Part shown: piece after piece, positions 1-10,773 of the stretch | Layout of the letters: the number at the start of each line of letters is the position of its first letter | Position numbering within the stretch: the stretch's first letter is position 1 | From: Larix kaempferi | Taxonomy: Eukaryota; Streptophyta; Pinopsida; Pinales; Pinaceae | Length of the DNA: 64,000 bases | Assembly: GCA_027924585.1 (NCBI GenBank) | Contig: BSBM01000636.1 | Coordinates: forward strand, 2,434,001 to 2,498,000 | Reading direction: 5' to 3' | Program-made: the position numbers and the translations under genes | Notes under the pieces: generated by a model | Seen by the model: only the letters and a program-made list of their open reading frames with translations | Told to the model about the DNA's origin: nothing | Database searches by the model: none

Positions 1-875
1 GGGGGGAGCTTATAATGCCAAATTTATTTTTTAATATGAACTAAATAATCTATTATTCATCTCCATAGATTTTCAGGTATAAAATCCAAGTAGAAATGTA
101 TAAATCTCATTTTTAATGAAAGAACAGTGCCATTTCCCCACTACCTTGTTGTGAACCAATGTAATGTTGATGGATTCGAATGGATAAGTAAAATAATGAT
201 GGTTTATTGATGTATTATACAAGTTTCATGTTCATTTCTTAAGCATTTGAAGTCATTTTACTCAGTTTATTTACATTTGGAGAAGATTTGGTGCCATTTC
301 CCCAAGGGTCGAACTAGTGATTTTTGCTGTTGTTTGGGAGAGGTATGGAACACACTTAATAACTAATCAATGGTTCATTTTGGACCTTAATAAAATCCTT
401 GAGACATCCCCTACCTCGTTTCATAAATTTGAGTGGGTTTGGAGGCATTTGGGAAGCCATTTTCAGTACTTACCCCTGGGGGATTTGAACCCCAAATTAC
501 TAGTAAAATTGCATACTTGGTCTAGACTATTAAGAGAGTTTGAAGAGGTATTTTGGTGGCCACATATCATCATTGAACATCATATTCAATTTATAATATC
601 ATTCATACACATTCTTTGAATATTTGAAGGCATTTGGAGTCAATTTGAGACCTAGAGACCAATACTAGTCAAAGGGAAATTACTAGTAAAGTTCCTTACA
701 TTGGCCAGAATTGAAAAGGGATTTGTAGAAGTATTTTAAAGGTAAAAAAGCATCCTTGAAACACATATTTATGTTCTAAAATCATCCATATATCTTCTCA
801 TAATATTTGGGAGAAATTGGAGCAATTTGGGGACCTAGAGCTCAAAACTAGTCAAAGGTCTAACCACGGAAAAAA
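1..875. repeat. Degenerate ~185-200 bp tandem repeat
   Basis: Four weakly similar units can be followed by the recurring word CATTTGRAG/CATTTGGG near 244, 445, 631 and about 813. Each is followed by a purine-rich stretch, then ACTAGT and TCAAAGG- or AAATTACTAGTAAA-like words. Spacing is about 201, 186 and 182 bases. No coding capacity is convincing; the 100-residue frame at 317-619 has no recognisable domain. It may be the decayed inside of an LTR element or a satellite-like array. Confidence 0.45.
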
Positions 876-904
876 GTGAAAAATTGCCATTTTAATAAAA
901 TTCC

Positions 905-1657
905 TAACAAGGGACATTACAACTACCCTGGCGCAAGAATATATCTCCCCACTGAGTCATCAATGGCTTGCGAGGGTTCAGTACTGGTAGAGCCATCCCT
1001 CGGCTTAGAGATGGGACTCTCTCTCGAAGAAGGTACACAAGATGCTTCCATAGCCAAAGTTTTTCTTCTTCCCGGTTTTGCATTTAGTCAATTGGTGTTT
1101 CATATTCACCAAGAGGCCTGAACACCAGTCAAACACTACACCACGCAAGCATTCAACCCCAATTTGCATGTATTTTCGAGAGGCCAAATGTTGTGTGGAA
1201 CTCCCTCCAATCCTGTTAAGTGTACTTAGTATCACTTTCAGCGGAAAGCTTGCAATAGATCCAATTGGGACTTGGCTATGACTCTTTTTGGTACCCAACA
1301 AACAATAGTGTAGATGTAGTCTTGGATTGATAGTGCTCCGACCCCTCTAAATGTACCCTTGAGGTTTACCCACTCACCTCTACGGGATAAACTGGTGATA
1401 AAGTATATATCATCTAGAGTGATTTCTAACATCTCCCCTTGGAGATTGAACATCCCTTGATCGAGATCCCAGTAGCCAACAAGAATTTGGAGCAGGTGCG
1501 TTTGCGCACACATACTCGTTGTTAGGAAAAAATTGAGCAAACTGCATCTTCGTAATGCATTTGATGTAAGTGGATCTCCCATGGCATATCTATATATGGA
1601 TTCATGGTCTCTCTCGCTCGACATTAGCACCATTCCTGCATCATTCACCCCATTCAT
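905..1657 (-). pseudogene. Plant mobile domain-like (aminotransferase-like) gene remnant
   Basis: Read on the minus strand, 1657 to about 1238 gives a continuous 139-codon frame with the motifs LVGYWDLDQGMFNLQG and MLEITLDDIYFITSLSRRGE. I associate these with the plant mobile domain (PMD) family, which occurs both as host genes and inside transposons. The similarity moves to a second frame at about 1238-1301 (FDWCSGLLVNMKHQLTKCKTG, FGYGSILCTFF around 1020-1130). It moves to a third frame near 1010, which reads MALPVLNPRKPLMTQWGDIF down to about 905. Two frameshifts therefore break the gene, and no intact amino end is visible. Family assignment is from remembered motif style, not a search. It could be a captured fragment inside a transposon or a decayed host copy. 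No neighbouring gene appears to belong with it. Confidence 0.55.
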
Positions 1658-3479
1658 CTTTTACTTTTTTAATTTTTTCATTTAACTTGCAATACCCGCA
1701 GCTTCACCTTTGCAATAGAGGCAGGTACCTGTGGGTTTTCCCATGCTAAACCCGCGCATATTTCACGTAGATGTGAGTTTAGCATAGATGAACCCATGGG
1801 TACAAGGCCCTAGTTTTTAAACCCATGTAAAAATTAAAAAACACCACTAAAAATCTAAAAAAATGGATTGAAATGATAAACAAGAGAGAAATTACTTGCA
1901 ACTGACGAAAGTTTATTTGGTGACCCAGTTTGAGCGCTACAAGCGGTTGAATTAAGAGGGTTATTTTGCCTTTTTGCTCCAAAAAAATGACTTTGTGAAT
2001 TATGTGGACATTTTGGAACTATATATAAAAAATTACTTTAAATTTTTACCCACGTTTTCTAGTTTCATACAGTTTCAAAACTATTTTCACCTTTATTTAA
2101 TCACTAATGTCCTTTTTTAATTTATTTTAATTAGGTAAAGTTATAAGTGGCATTTCTCACTACTTTTCACAATAAGGATTGTACAAAAGTTTGATTTTAT
2201 TTGTGGCATGTCAGTTTAAGTGCAGTACTTTCTGTCATTTTCGCCATATTGAAATCTCTTTTTGATCATGTTTATATGTCATTTTCTACTAATCCGGTAA
2301 TCTTCATGATATCTATAGCTTTTTGTCATTTGACAGATCAAGGAACTTAGTTCCTTGGTACCTATAGAGTTCTTTCACGCTCTTGTTGTAGATTTTTCTG
2401 AGTTTTCAGCTTGTTGGTTTTAATGTCAATATTTTTAGTTTAATGTTTCAGCTCAGTTTTAGTTGGCTGGGAATTATAACAATATTTTCAGACAATTTAA
2501 AACACTGCTTCAACTCAAATCTTTTGGCAAAAAATAAAATAAATGCACACACAGTAAAATTTCAGACACTAGATTTTTGGCCAATAGCCCTAGAAAAACC
2601 CCCACGGGGAAAACCAGTTAGAGAGAGAGAGATTTTTATTTCTTTAGCAATATTTTAGTACAATAATTTTCAGTCAAAAATTTACTTATCTCAACCAGAA
2701 AATCCACCCACAAATTGCCTCGAAATCACTTTTGAACATGCCTTGAAATTTGTGCTAGAAGAAAGGACAGAAATACGTATGACTCGATTTATGTGATGTC
2801 ATTTTTCTCAAAATCCATGATGTACATTTTTCATTTTACGTGCAGATCTGTCTCAGAAAATGTGACCTATCAAGTGCCTCGAAAACTATGCAAATTTGTC
2901 CTTGGGAAATGTGCCCAGTTTGCTGCCTCGAAAACTGAGTCTACTGTTCTCAAGATTTGTACCCAAAACTTTCCTAAAACACTGTGTTTCCTTCTAGGGA
3001 TGTATGCCTAGAATTATTTCCTCAAAATGTGTGCCCAGAATCCGTACTATACTGTCACCTTGGGAAATGTGCTGATAATAAATGTTTCTCCTCAAAAATC
3101 GTGTTGGCCATTAATGCCATGAACCCTCCTCAAAATTCTTGCTACTCTCTAGCTCTCTCTTCTACTTCACTCTCATCTCAAGAATGATCTCGCATTTTCC
3201 TCCCTTGCCTTTTTTGGGTGAAACGCTAGGGTAAGTGAATGGGCATCTAATCCAATGGTTGAGATTGGATGAGATCTATGGATGAGATTAATTGCTCATT
3301 AAATCCCATTTAATATTATTTGACTCACCTCACTTAAATTTTTCCCAAAGGTGACTTTAAGTTATAAAGTCACATTAAATGCTTTTCACAAGTCATTTAA
3401 TGAAAGGGTCACTTTATTTCCCCACTTCAGTGACTTAGGCAAAAAGGTCACCTAGGGGAACACTTCCTATGTACAAAAA
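1658..3479. other. AT-rich stretch without recognisable gene
   Basis: I see no supportable gene. A small inverted pair (ATGCTAAAC near 1742 and GTTTAGCAT near 1773) sits in a C-rich patch with the word ACCCGC, and similar words recur near 5640-5720. From 2860 to 3080 the words CCTCGAAAACT and TGTGCCCAG recur irregularly, suggesting an old degenerate repeat. Short open frames here have no domain signature. Confidence 0.4.
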
Positions 3480-3731
3480 TCAACACTTGTTAGACTCTTT
3501 AAATATACCAAGAATGTCGAGTACACTTGTCTTGTTCAAACTCGTTAAAGGACTTGAAAAATCAACCACTTAGGTATAAGTTTACCCCTTTTCTAGACCT
3601 TAGTGGATTATTTACAAAAAAGGTATACTCTAATCATATGTGGCTAGAAGAGTTCTCTCTCACATTGTTTTAAATTTTTTTGGGTAAGGAGACTAAATTT
3701 ACGAAAAAAGGACCTTTAGGAGTCTTCTTTA

Positions 3732-4025
3732 GGGTGTTCAGACTATCGAAATATGAAAACACCAACAAGCATTCACCAACTCGGGCTCGATGTGAAATCC
3801 ACGAGAGGGTATATAGAGTTCTTTTTTAAGTTTTTCAGACTCTTTAAATATGAAAACACTGATGAGCACATACCAACTCGGGATCAATAATAAAATCCAC
3901 AAGTAGATGTATGGATTTATTGTTTAAGTTTTTCAAACTCCTTAAAATTGAAAACACCGGCGAACATGAACAGATCCAAGCTCGATATTGAAATCCATTG
4001 ATCAGTGTTATCGTGTACTAGTCTA
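3732..4025. repeat. 98-bp tandem repeat, three units
   Basis: Units begin at 3732, 3830 and 3928. Each carries TTCAGACT(A/C)T..AAATATGAAAACAC, then CCAACTCGGG..CGAT and AAATCCAC. Adjacent units are clearly alike but diverged. Related words (CTCGTTAAA, TTAGACTCTTTAAATA) continue from about 3490 to 4250, so the array is probably larger and older than the three clear units. No gene is seen in it. Confidence 0.6.
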
Positions 4026-4345
4026 TCTCTTCTTCAAACTCGTTAAAACATGAAGAAGGTCTTGAGTTTCCCTATCATGAATCACTAAACTACACATGGA
4101 TGGACTTATACCAAGCACTCTTCTATCCCCTCTTCGAGCTTGTTTTAAAAAAGGAAGGACTATTGAGCTTTCTTTCTTGGACTCATTAAAACTAACAAGA
4201 AGGATATTATCGAGCTTTATTTTCCACCTTTTCATGCTCGTTAAAATCAAGAAAATACATTCTTTAATAAAAAGAGAAAAGGGAAGGGAAGAATGTCAAG
4301 TATCTTTCAGTATAAAGGCAGCAAGTCACTTATGTCCTTGAACAC

Positions 4346-5443
4346 ATCAACTTTTTTGAGTCTTTCAAACAAGATGGGTTTTAGTTTTCGGCCTTAGGAT
4401 GAACCTGATCTCAAAGTTTTTTACTCCTCCGATTGCTTACTCTTCCAGTCATATGGAGAATCTGTTAATGTCTCCTACATTATATATTTATATCATGGTC
4501 CCTTTGTCTTCAAAGCTGCCTAAGTCACTTTTTTGCTGTGCTCACTGTTCAAGGACACCCCTTATGTCAGTCTTTCTGTAGTTACCTTGACCTCATGTGT
4601 CGGTCATTCCTTGGTGTCAGTATGTTTCATCATGTACTCAGTCCTACTTCAGATCAAATAAACATGTTGATTGTATCTCGTGTTGGATGATGGAGGATGC
4701 TTTAAGGCCTCCCTTCCAACGAACTTCTTCCTATCGACTTCAACTCATCTTGCTTTGGAAATGAAATTTAGAGTTATCAGTAGTACCTTGGGAATTGCAG
4801 TCATCAGTGGCAATTTACCTCTCCATTGAGTATTGAGAATACATCAATGTCTCCTAATCGATGGATTCTTCAAGTGTTCGACTTCAAGACCCTTTATTCG
4901 CACTTGTTAGAATGTACTAGGTACCTTGGGCCCCATTTTCATTAATGGTGGGTGTCCTCGTGTTTGTTAACAGCTTACATCATTGGCCGATAATCAAATG
5001 GTATCATCCAAGTTCAACCTCGGCTCATTTATTCGCATGGTTAGGATTCGTACCTTGACAGTTTGGATGAAGACCTTGGGCCTATAATAGCATTACCACA
5101 TTTTGTTATTGCCCAAGTTACACAAGACTGAGCCACACCCATTTTTGGCTCTTGACGAGACATACATCCAGTTTTTTGTTATGGATATGATCTCCTTTCT
5201 GACATGGATCCACGCTTGTATTTCAATGGCCATGCTATATACATCTTCCAGTTATGTATTGGATATTATGTTCTATCATTCTGAACATCTTCTGATGTCA
5301 ATATTGTAAACTACTCGCTGAATTTGTTTATGTTTCAGGTACTATTTGTGACCTAATCGTACGGCCTCTTTGCTCCTCCTTTTCTTAGATTGTAATGTAT
5401 TTCAGCCATCGCTTCCCTTTGACCTCACACATTAGGGGGCATC
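4346..5443. other. Unassigned stretch upstream of an LTR-like end
   Basis: No gene is supported. Two diverged blocks resemble each other (about 4871-4945 and 5007-5085; shared words are TTATTCGCA.TTGTTAG/ATGGTTAGGAT and ACCTTGGGCC). The last bases are purine-rich (ATTAGGGGGCATC at 5431-5443), as expected of a polypurine tract before a 3' LTR. The stretch may therefore be the decayed inside of a plus-strand LTR element. Confidence 0.3.
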
Positions 5444-6321
5444 TGTTATCGGTCAAATTAGCACTTCTCCATCCATGACCACATTACCTTGTTGATCACA
5501 CAAAATGACACTATGGATGGAAGAGCTTACCTTGACCCTAAATGACCTAGAGCTGAACCTTGCAAAATTTCCCTCAAAAGCATCTTTTTATTCATGTTTT
5601 TATACATAACCGTGACCCTCATACTTGCCAACCTGCAGGTCAACCACGGGTATCTCTACTGACAACCCGCGGGTGTCAACTAAAAGCTGCACCCGCTACA
5701 TGCAAGTGAGGACACTCGCGAGTCACTCTCTAGTTTTCCTATATCATACTCATGGGTATCTTAAGAAAACTTGAAAAATAATTAAAAAATACGAATTGGG
5801 ATTAGTTGAGGAAGGTACCCAAACTACCCCAACTTCCCAACTCAACCACCTTTCGAACCTGCCTTCCTTTCCTTGTTATAAATGCAAGGGGAAGGGCTTC
5901 AGAAAGGGACTTGTGATCATTGGAGAAAATTATTCTGGAGAAATTCATAGCTAAGAGAGAGGAGTAGGAGCCCAGGTTCGGGTTACAACGGTGCCCATGC
6001 AGGACATGTATAACATTATTACACTTTCTGCATTTGACAATAAAGACTGAGACATTCTTCCCTTTCCAATAGATTTGTTTATGTCTATTGCAATTTGATT
6101 ACAAGTTGATGTTATGTTGTCTTATTAATATCAATATGTTATTTGTGGTCAAATTGGTTTGAGGAATGTCTTATGTTTGTTTTGCAGGTTGTTGCATAGG
6201 AGAACGAAGGGAGAAAAACTTGGATTGACCTTCATAAATAAGCTATACATTATCTTAACTCTAATCCTATTTGCTTAGTAACAATGTTTGCAAAGCCTTA
6301 TATGTCTATCTGATAACCCCA
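5444..6321 (+). mobile_element. Candidate 3' or solo LTR, 878 bp
   Basis: The stretch starts TGTTATCGG and ends GATAACCCCA, giving TG...CA ends with a short imperfect terminal inverted repeat, as in LTRs. A purine-rich tract lies directly before it and a TATAAA box sits at 5877. I find no second copy in the window and no obvious target-site duplication (GCATC before, GTATG after), so the other LTR is either lost or was never present. The middle (5640-5760) is rich in ACCCGC/CGGGTG words. Assignment rests on the ends and layout only. Confidence 0.4.
5877..5882 (+). promoter_or_regulatory. TATA box in candidate LTR
   Basis: TATAAA about 430 bases into the candidate LTR, followed by the GC-richer stretch GGGGAAGGGCTTC. 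The position fits a U3/R boundary, but there is no other support. Confidence 0.3.
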
Positions 6322-6359
6322 GTATGTTGGTAGTCTTCCCCTACTATAAGAACAATTTA

Positions 6360-6742
6360 TGTGAAGAACCTGCAATAATTAATCAATGGAAATACCCGAG
6401 ATAGCAGAAATAACAGAACTCGGAATCACTTTATTGATCGCAGGACACTTCGAGGGGGAAACCTCCTTTGAGCAAGCTCAATACAAATAACTTCACCGTA
6501 CCTTCATTGGCCTCAACACACACTTATATACTAAGTCTATGCCCAATACTATGGGTCAATACCATGGGACATATAATACTACGGGACAACTTACAAAGCA
6601 TATGCGTCCAATACTATGGGTCAATACCATGGGCTAATACAAACTATGGATCAACAAATACTACGGGACAACTTACAAAGATATGCGTCCAACAACAATA
6701 TACTAACAAAATAAAGAGAAGCATTCACACGGGTTCCTGACA
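6360..6742 (-). repeat. 3' LTR of the gypsy element
   Basis: On the sense strand it starts TGTCAGG and ends CTTCACA. It contains an internal imperfect duplication built on CAATACTATGGGTCAATACC and ACGGGACAACTTACAAAG, lying in what would be U3. A TATATAAG box (minus) lies at 6523-6530. Confidence 0.85.
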
Positions 6743-6757
6743 TCCCCTCTCCCTTAG
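6743..6757 (-). promoter_or_regulatory. Polypurine tract
   Basis: On the minus strand this reads CTAAGGGAGAGGGGA directly before the 3' LTR start, the expected site of plus-strand DNA priming for a gypsy element. Confidence 0.7.
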
Positions 6758-6858
6758 AAAAAGCTTTTTCCTCAAAGCTTTAGATGTGGAAATTGATGTG
6801 GAATCTGAAGGAGTGGTTCCCCTGTAGCATCCTCGGGTTGCATTATGTGCCACTCAAA

Positions 6859-7445
6859 TCATAACTCTGTGATATATTGAGAGAGAAGCTTACGCCTTTT
6901 GAGGTTTAGGGAGTAGTGCTTGGAAGGCTGGAGAAAAGGAAGAACCATATCACCCGCTTGAAAAGTGCACATAAAACGGTGTTGATCAGCTTGTTTTTGC
7001 ATTCGAATTCTGGACATGTGAAGATTGTCCAACAAAATGAGATGAATCTTATTGCGGTTTCGAAGAACCGAATCAATTTCCTGAATTGGGAAACTACTGA
7101 GGGTGTATGGAAGAAGAACTAGTGGTGCCTGTCCATAGATTGCTTCATATGTTGTCATTTTAGATGTGGTATTGTACCACTGGAGCGCTTCAAGGAAATC
7201 CATACAAATAGTTGTCCAAATCTATGTAGGGACGGGCAAGGGTTTGAGCAGTCCCGAAAGGAGTGTCGTTTCACCCTTGTTGACCTGGAAAGTATCACAG
7301 TCAGCCACCATCTATTGAATTGAAATTTTCAGTCCCTTCCAAAAGAAGTTACACTATTCCCGGTCATACGTTTTGAGGAACCCGGAGTGCCCTGCCAGTG
7401 GAGAAGCATGGAGGTCATAGAAGACATAGCCCTGTTGAAGAGATT
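6859..7445 (-). pseudogene. Integrase remnant: zinc-binding end fused to C-terminal end
   Basis: Sense-strand reading near 7440-7380 gives the HASPLAGHSG signature of the H2C2 zinc-binding domain. This is followed (in shifted frames) by VADCDTFQVNKGET, then GLLKPLPVPT and MDFLEAL near 7200. The last motif normally opens the catalytic core. Here it runs straight into QWYNTTSKMTTYEAIYG and the C-terminal half (ADQHRFMCTFQAGDMV) at 7203-6859. The D,D-35-E core of about 100 residues is therefore missing. At least one frameshift and one stop also break the zinc-binding part. The result cannot be a working integrase. Confidence 0.75.
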
Positions 7446-7449
7446 ACAA

Positions 7450-7848
7450 CTAATTTGGAACAAGCACAGAAATAGCTGTAAGAGAAACTGGGTCATCAAA
7501 TGTGCGAGAAGGAGCATCTGCCACCATATTGTCCTTACCCTTCTTGTAAGTGATTGCATAGGCATAACCCATGAGTTGGATAACCCATTTGAGGTGTCCT
7601 GGGGAGGAGAATCGTTGTTCCAGGAAATGTTCCATACTCTGGTGAGCAGTCTGGATGCCAGTATAATTCCCTAATAGGTATGGCTGCCACTTCTGTACTG
7701 CATTCAAAATAGACATCATTTCCTTCTCAAATGTAGATGCGGCTAAATTCGTACTGGAAAGGTCTCTTGAAGGCGATAAGCCCACTGGTTCAATAGAGAC
7801 ACCTACATATCTATCCAAGGAAGTAGTGGAGACTGTTGATGGGTCCAT
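7450..7848 (-). pseudogene. Gypsy RNase H domain; reverse transcriptase deleted
   Basis: A 132-codon frame carries the RNase H motifs of gypsy pol: LAASTFEKEMMSILNAVQKW, then PYLLGNYTGIQTAHQSMEHF, LEQRFSSPGHLKW and YKKGKDNMVADAPSR. The position of the usual catalytic aspartate in TDHQSL reads AH here, so a key residue is lost. The whole reverse-transcriptase domain (normally ~250 residues with YxDD) that should lie between protease and RNase H is absent. The protease frame ends at 7849 and RNase H-like sequence begins within about 100 bases. Confidence 0.75.
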
Positions 7849-8481
7849 CTAAATGGAATGGAGATGAGTGATGACACCATGTGAATTATTCTTAAGGAGC
7901 TTTTCTAGGCGATGTGAACTGATGATGCGGAGAGACCCTGGTTGTAAGCCCGTAAATTTGTGTTGTTTTCCATTGACTGAAAACTGCACCCAAAGTTCAG
8001 CAAAATCCCATAAGATGGGGCCAAGTGTGCGTAACCATTGAAAGCCCAAAACCACATGACATCCGCCTAAGGACAAGGAAAAGATGTCAGAGCACAAGTT
8101 ATAATATTCCAGAGAGATACGCACATTATGACACTTCCCTTTGCAAGGTAAGGTGCCCCCATTGGCAATCATGACTTCAAAGTTGGAGCAAGGATAAACA
8201 AAACAATCAGCCTGTTTGGCGATCCGATGGTCAATGAAATTATGAGTGCTACCAGAATCAATGAGTATTGTAAGAGGGATCTTCTTGAAGTAACCCCTGA
8301 CCCGCATTGTTTGTGGGGTGGTGACGCCGACTAAAGCATGGAGAGATATCTCTGGGTGGTCATCTAGAGATAGAGGGTCAACAGGCGGCTGTTGAATGTC
8401 GACATGATCATCTAGTGTATTTGGAGTTTCTTCACCAATTTTAGAGGCAGGCGGAGAATCCACATCCAAGAGATAGAGATT
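7849..8481 (-). pseudogene. Gypsy aspartic protease region
   Basis: This frame is continuous for 206 codons and is in the same frame as gag upstream, separated from it by a TAA at 8482-8484. It holds the retropepsin motif LIDSGSTHNFID (active-site DSG) about 75 residues in and a second conserved patch, VVLGFQWLRTLGP. Upstream residues are acidic and proline-rich, a typical linker between nucleocapsid and protease. The protease would process the polyprotein during virus-like particle maturation. The domain itself looks unbroken, although its polyprotein is not. Confidence 0.8.
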
Positions 8482-9321
8482 TTACTGAACACATCTATGT
8501 CCCTGAGTGAATTTCTCATCACAATTATAACAAAGCCCTTTTTCTCTGCATTCCTGCATCTCTGTTTCAGACAAATGCTTGATAGGAGTTAGTCGAGGAG
8601 CTAGTGGGATGGGAGGTCGTTGAGAACCCATATTACAGAAGGGAAAAAATTTGGATTTGGAGCACTGTTGGGATGCAATCTTGTCTTCTGCCAACTTATC
8701 CAACCCCAAGGCCTCGATCATTGTGTTGGGACAGAACATTTTGACCTCTGAGCGGATTACATCCTTAAGACCACTGATAAAACAACTCATGTAGAATTCA
8801 TCAGACAATCCTTCTGTGTGATTGGTTAGTTTCTCAAATTCTGTCTGATACTCTCTCATAGTGCCAATTTGGCGAAGTTTAGTGAGTGCTCCTGTGAAGT
8901 CATCAAAAGCACTAGGACCAAATCAATGCAAAAGGAGCTGGAAAAAATCTGTCCATTTTGGCTCTTCATGAGCCTTGATGTACCAACGGTACCATTGAAG
9001 AGCTTCCTATTCCAAATGAAAGGATGCAAGTGGAACTTTGTTGACATCAAAAGTATTATGCAGACTGAAATACTATTCTGCACAATAGATCCATCCAGTC
9101 GGATCAGTACCATTGAAGCGAGGAAAATCAAGCTTCGGACTATGGAAATTGCTGGAAGAAGAGAACCCATTGTGTGATGAAGACTCAGACTGTCGTTTGT
9201 TGTTCATGGCTGAATGCTCAAGATGGAGGCCGAGAAAATTTTCAACCAGATCCTGGAGTTTGGTCTAGATGGCTGCAAGTGCTTCCTCCGTGGTTTTTGC
9301 TCCTGCGTGGGTGACAACCAT
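8482..9321 (-). pseudogene. Gypsy gag (capsid and zinc knuckle)
   Basis: The likely start is the ATG at 9321 (MVVTHAG). The capsid region reads PRFNGTDPTGWIYCAE, then EALQWYRWYIKAHEE and FDDFTGALTKLRQIGTMREY. A variant zinc knuckle (CYNCDEKFTQGHRC) lies near 8490. Four in-frame stops interrupt it, in the order: one in the N-terminal coiled part, one after CAE, one after FHLE, and one after LLLH. At least the second and fourth look like CAG or CGA codons changed by C-to-T. The stretch from about 8860 to 8482 is open. The protein would form the particle shell and bind element RNA. Confidence 0.8.
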
Positions 9322-10375
9322 AACCAGGAGTTTTTCTTTTTTTGAGTGGATAGAAAAACAAAAACAGAAATTGTTTCAGTAAAGGAAAATATGGATTTGG
9401 GAAAAAATATGATGGGTAATTTGGGTTTGACTAGGTTTTGGACACTTTCGAAGGGACAGGGAAGTAGACAAGGAGGATTTCAGAAGCGGTGTGAAAGAAT
9501 GAGAAAATTTGGCAGAGCGGGACAAAGAAGCAAAAATAGGAAAGGAACTCTGTGGTAAAATTTGAAGGCGATTGGGTGAAAGTCGAAGAAGTTATGGCAA
9601 ACCCTAAAAATAGGCAAATGTGGGATTTCCGGATTTGGGAAGTGGAATTTGGGTTGGGGTCCTCAGGAATGAAATATGCAGAATGGGATTACAGGGGTGT
9701 CAGAGAAGTTTCAAGGGAAACCGAGTGAAAACAAGGGAGATATGGTGAATTTTTTTTTTTTTTTCAGAATGGATCTGAAACGGCTTTTGGAATGGGTCTG
9801 AAACGGATTTCGAAAATGTCTTTCAGAATGGATCTGAAATGAATCAAAATGGATAAAAAATGACTGGATCTGAAATGACATGGAATGGATTGGCAACAGA
9901 TGGATCTGCAATGGCGCGGAATTGATAGGCAACAGATGGATCTGCAACTGCGTGGAAATGATCGACAATAGTTCAGCTGGAAATAGATATGGACCCCAAG
10001 TTTACTTGGCTTCCTAACAGTTCAGGGGTTTCACTCGACCACCAATGTTGTCTGACGGCTTGCATATTGGGGAAGTACCCCTCACTCCACGACTCAGGTA
10101 AAACTGATAACCGCTTTGCCACAAACGACAGCTCTTGGTTTACCTCGCGGGTGGGAACTAGTCAATCGGGTAGGAGTCATTTCCCTTTTTGCTGGCAGGT
10201 CCTCTCAATGGGCCAACTACTTTGGGGCTCCTATGGTACTCCTCACAATGAGTTGTAGGGCTTATGCCCAAGTACTTCCCACAGTTAAGTGGATAGGGAT
10301 TATTCCCAGATTCGAACTTACAACAGATGAGAAAAAAAATTTGGCAGAAATTCCACCCAACGAGCCCAAGAAAGT
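9322..10375 (-). other. Untranslated leader of the gypsy element
   Basis: This stretch separates the primer site from gag. On the plus strand 9750-9970 is a run of related words (GGATCTGAAA, GAATGGATCTG, GGCAACAGATGGATCTGCAA), a local degenerate repeat. A T-tract lies at 9752-9765. The part 10020-10375 is more GC-rich and contains TTCGAACTTACAAC (box-B-like on the minus strand), so an old SINE may be embedded. No gene is seen. Confidence 0.5.
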
Positions 10376-10387
10376 GCTCTGATACCA
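10376..10387 (-). promoter_or_regulatory. Primer binding site, initiator Met-tRNA
   Basis: The minus strand reads TGGTATCAGAGC two bases inside the 5' LTR end. This is the standard plant initiator Met-tRNA primer site and it fixes the orientation of the element. Confidence 0.85.
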
Positions 10388-10389
10388 GA

Positions 10390-10773
10390 TGTGAAGAACC
10401 TGCAATAATTAACTAATGGAAATACACGAGATAGCAGAAATAAAAAAACTCGGAATCGCTGTATTGATCCCAGGCCACTTTGAGGGGGAAACCTCCTTTG
10501 AGCAAGTTCAATACAAATAACTTCACTCTACCTTCATTGGCCTCAACACACACTTATATACTAAGTCTATGCCCAATACTATGGATCAATACCATGGGAC
10601 ATATAATACTACGGGACGACTTACAAAGCATATGCATCCAATACTATGGGTCAATACCATGGGCTAGTACAAACTATGGATCAACAAATACTATGGGACG
10701 ACTTACAAAGCATATGCGTCCAACAACAATATACTAACAAAGTAAAGAGAAGGGTTCACACAGGATCCTATCA
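10390..10773 (-). repeat. 5' LTR of the gypsy element
   Basis: It starts TGATAGG and ends CTTCACA on the sense strand. It shares the internal duplication of the 3' LTR. A TATATAAG box lies at 10553-10560, about 210 bases into the LTR. Confidence 0.85.
10553..10560 (-). promoter_or_regulatory. TATA box in 5' LTR
   Basis: The minus strand reads TATATAAG, preceded by the CATAGACTTAG context also found in the other LTR. It is the likely promoter of the element transcript. Confidence 0.5.

Larger units (their letters stand above)
6360..10773 (-). mobile_element. Ty3/gypsy LTR retrotransposon, internally deleted
   Basis: A 4.4-kb element lies between two LTRs of 383 and 384 bases that differ at roughly 7% of sites by eye. 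Its sense strand is minus: the 5' LTR is 10390-10773, the Met-tRNA primer site follows at once, and the purine tract lies beside the 3' LTR at 6743. The flanks ATTTA (6355-6359) and ATTTC (10774-10778) look like a one-mismatch 5-bp target duplication. Coding order is gag, aspartic protease, RNase H, integrase ends. Reverse transcriptase is absent and the integrase catalytic core is deleted, so it could only have moved with proteins supplied in trans, or it decayed after insertion. It lies 38 bases from the candidate LTR at 5444-6321. Confidence 0.85.

Noticed and set aside
317-619. 100-codon protein gene
   Set aside because: The frame lies across degenerate tandem repeats and has no domain signature.
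3732-4025. CRISPR array
   Set aside because: Units are diverged tandem repeats without unique spacers, and all other content is plant nuclear DNA.
6468-6740. 90-codon frame in the gypsy LTR
   Set aside because: It reads across the LTR on the strand opposite to the element and repeats at 10480 only because the LTR repeats.
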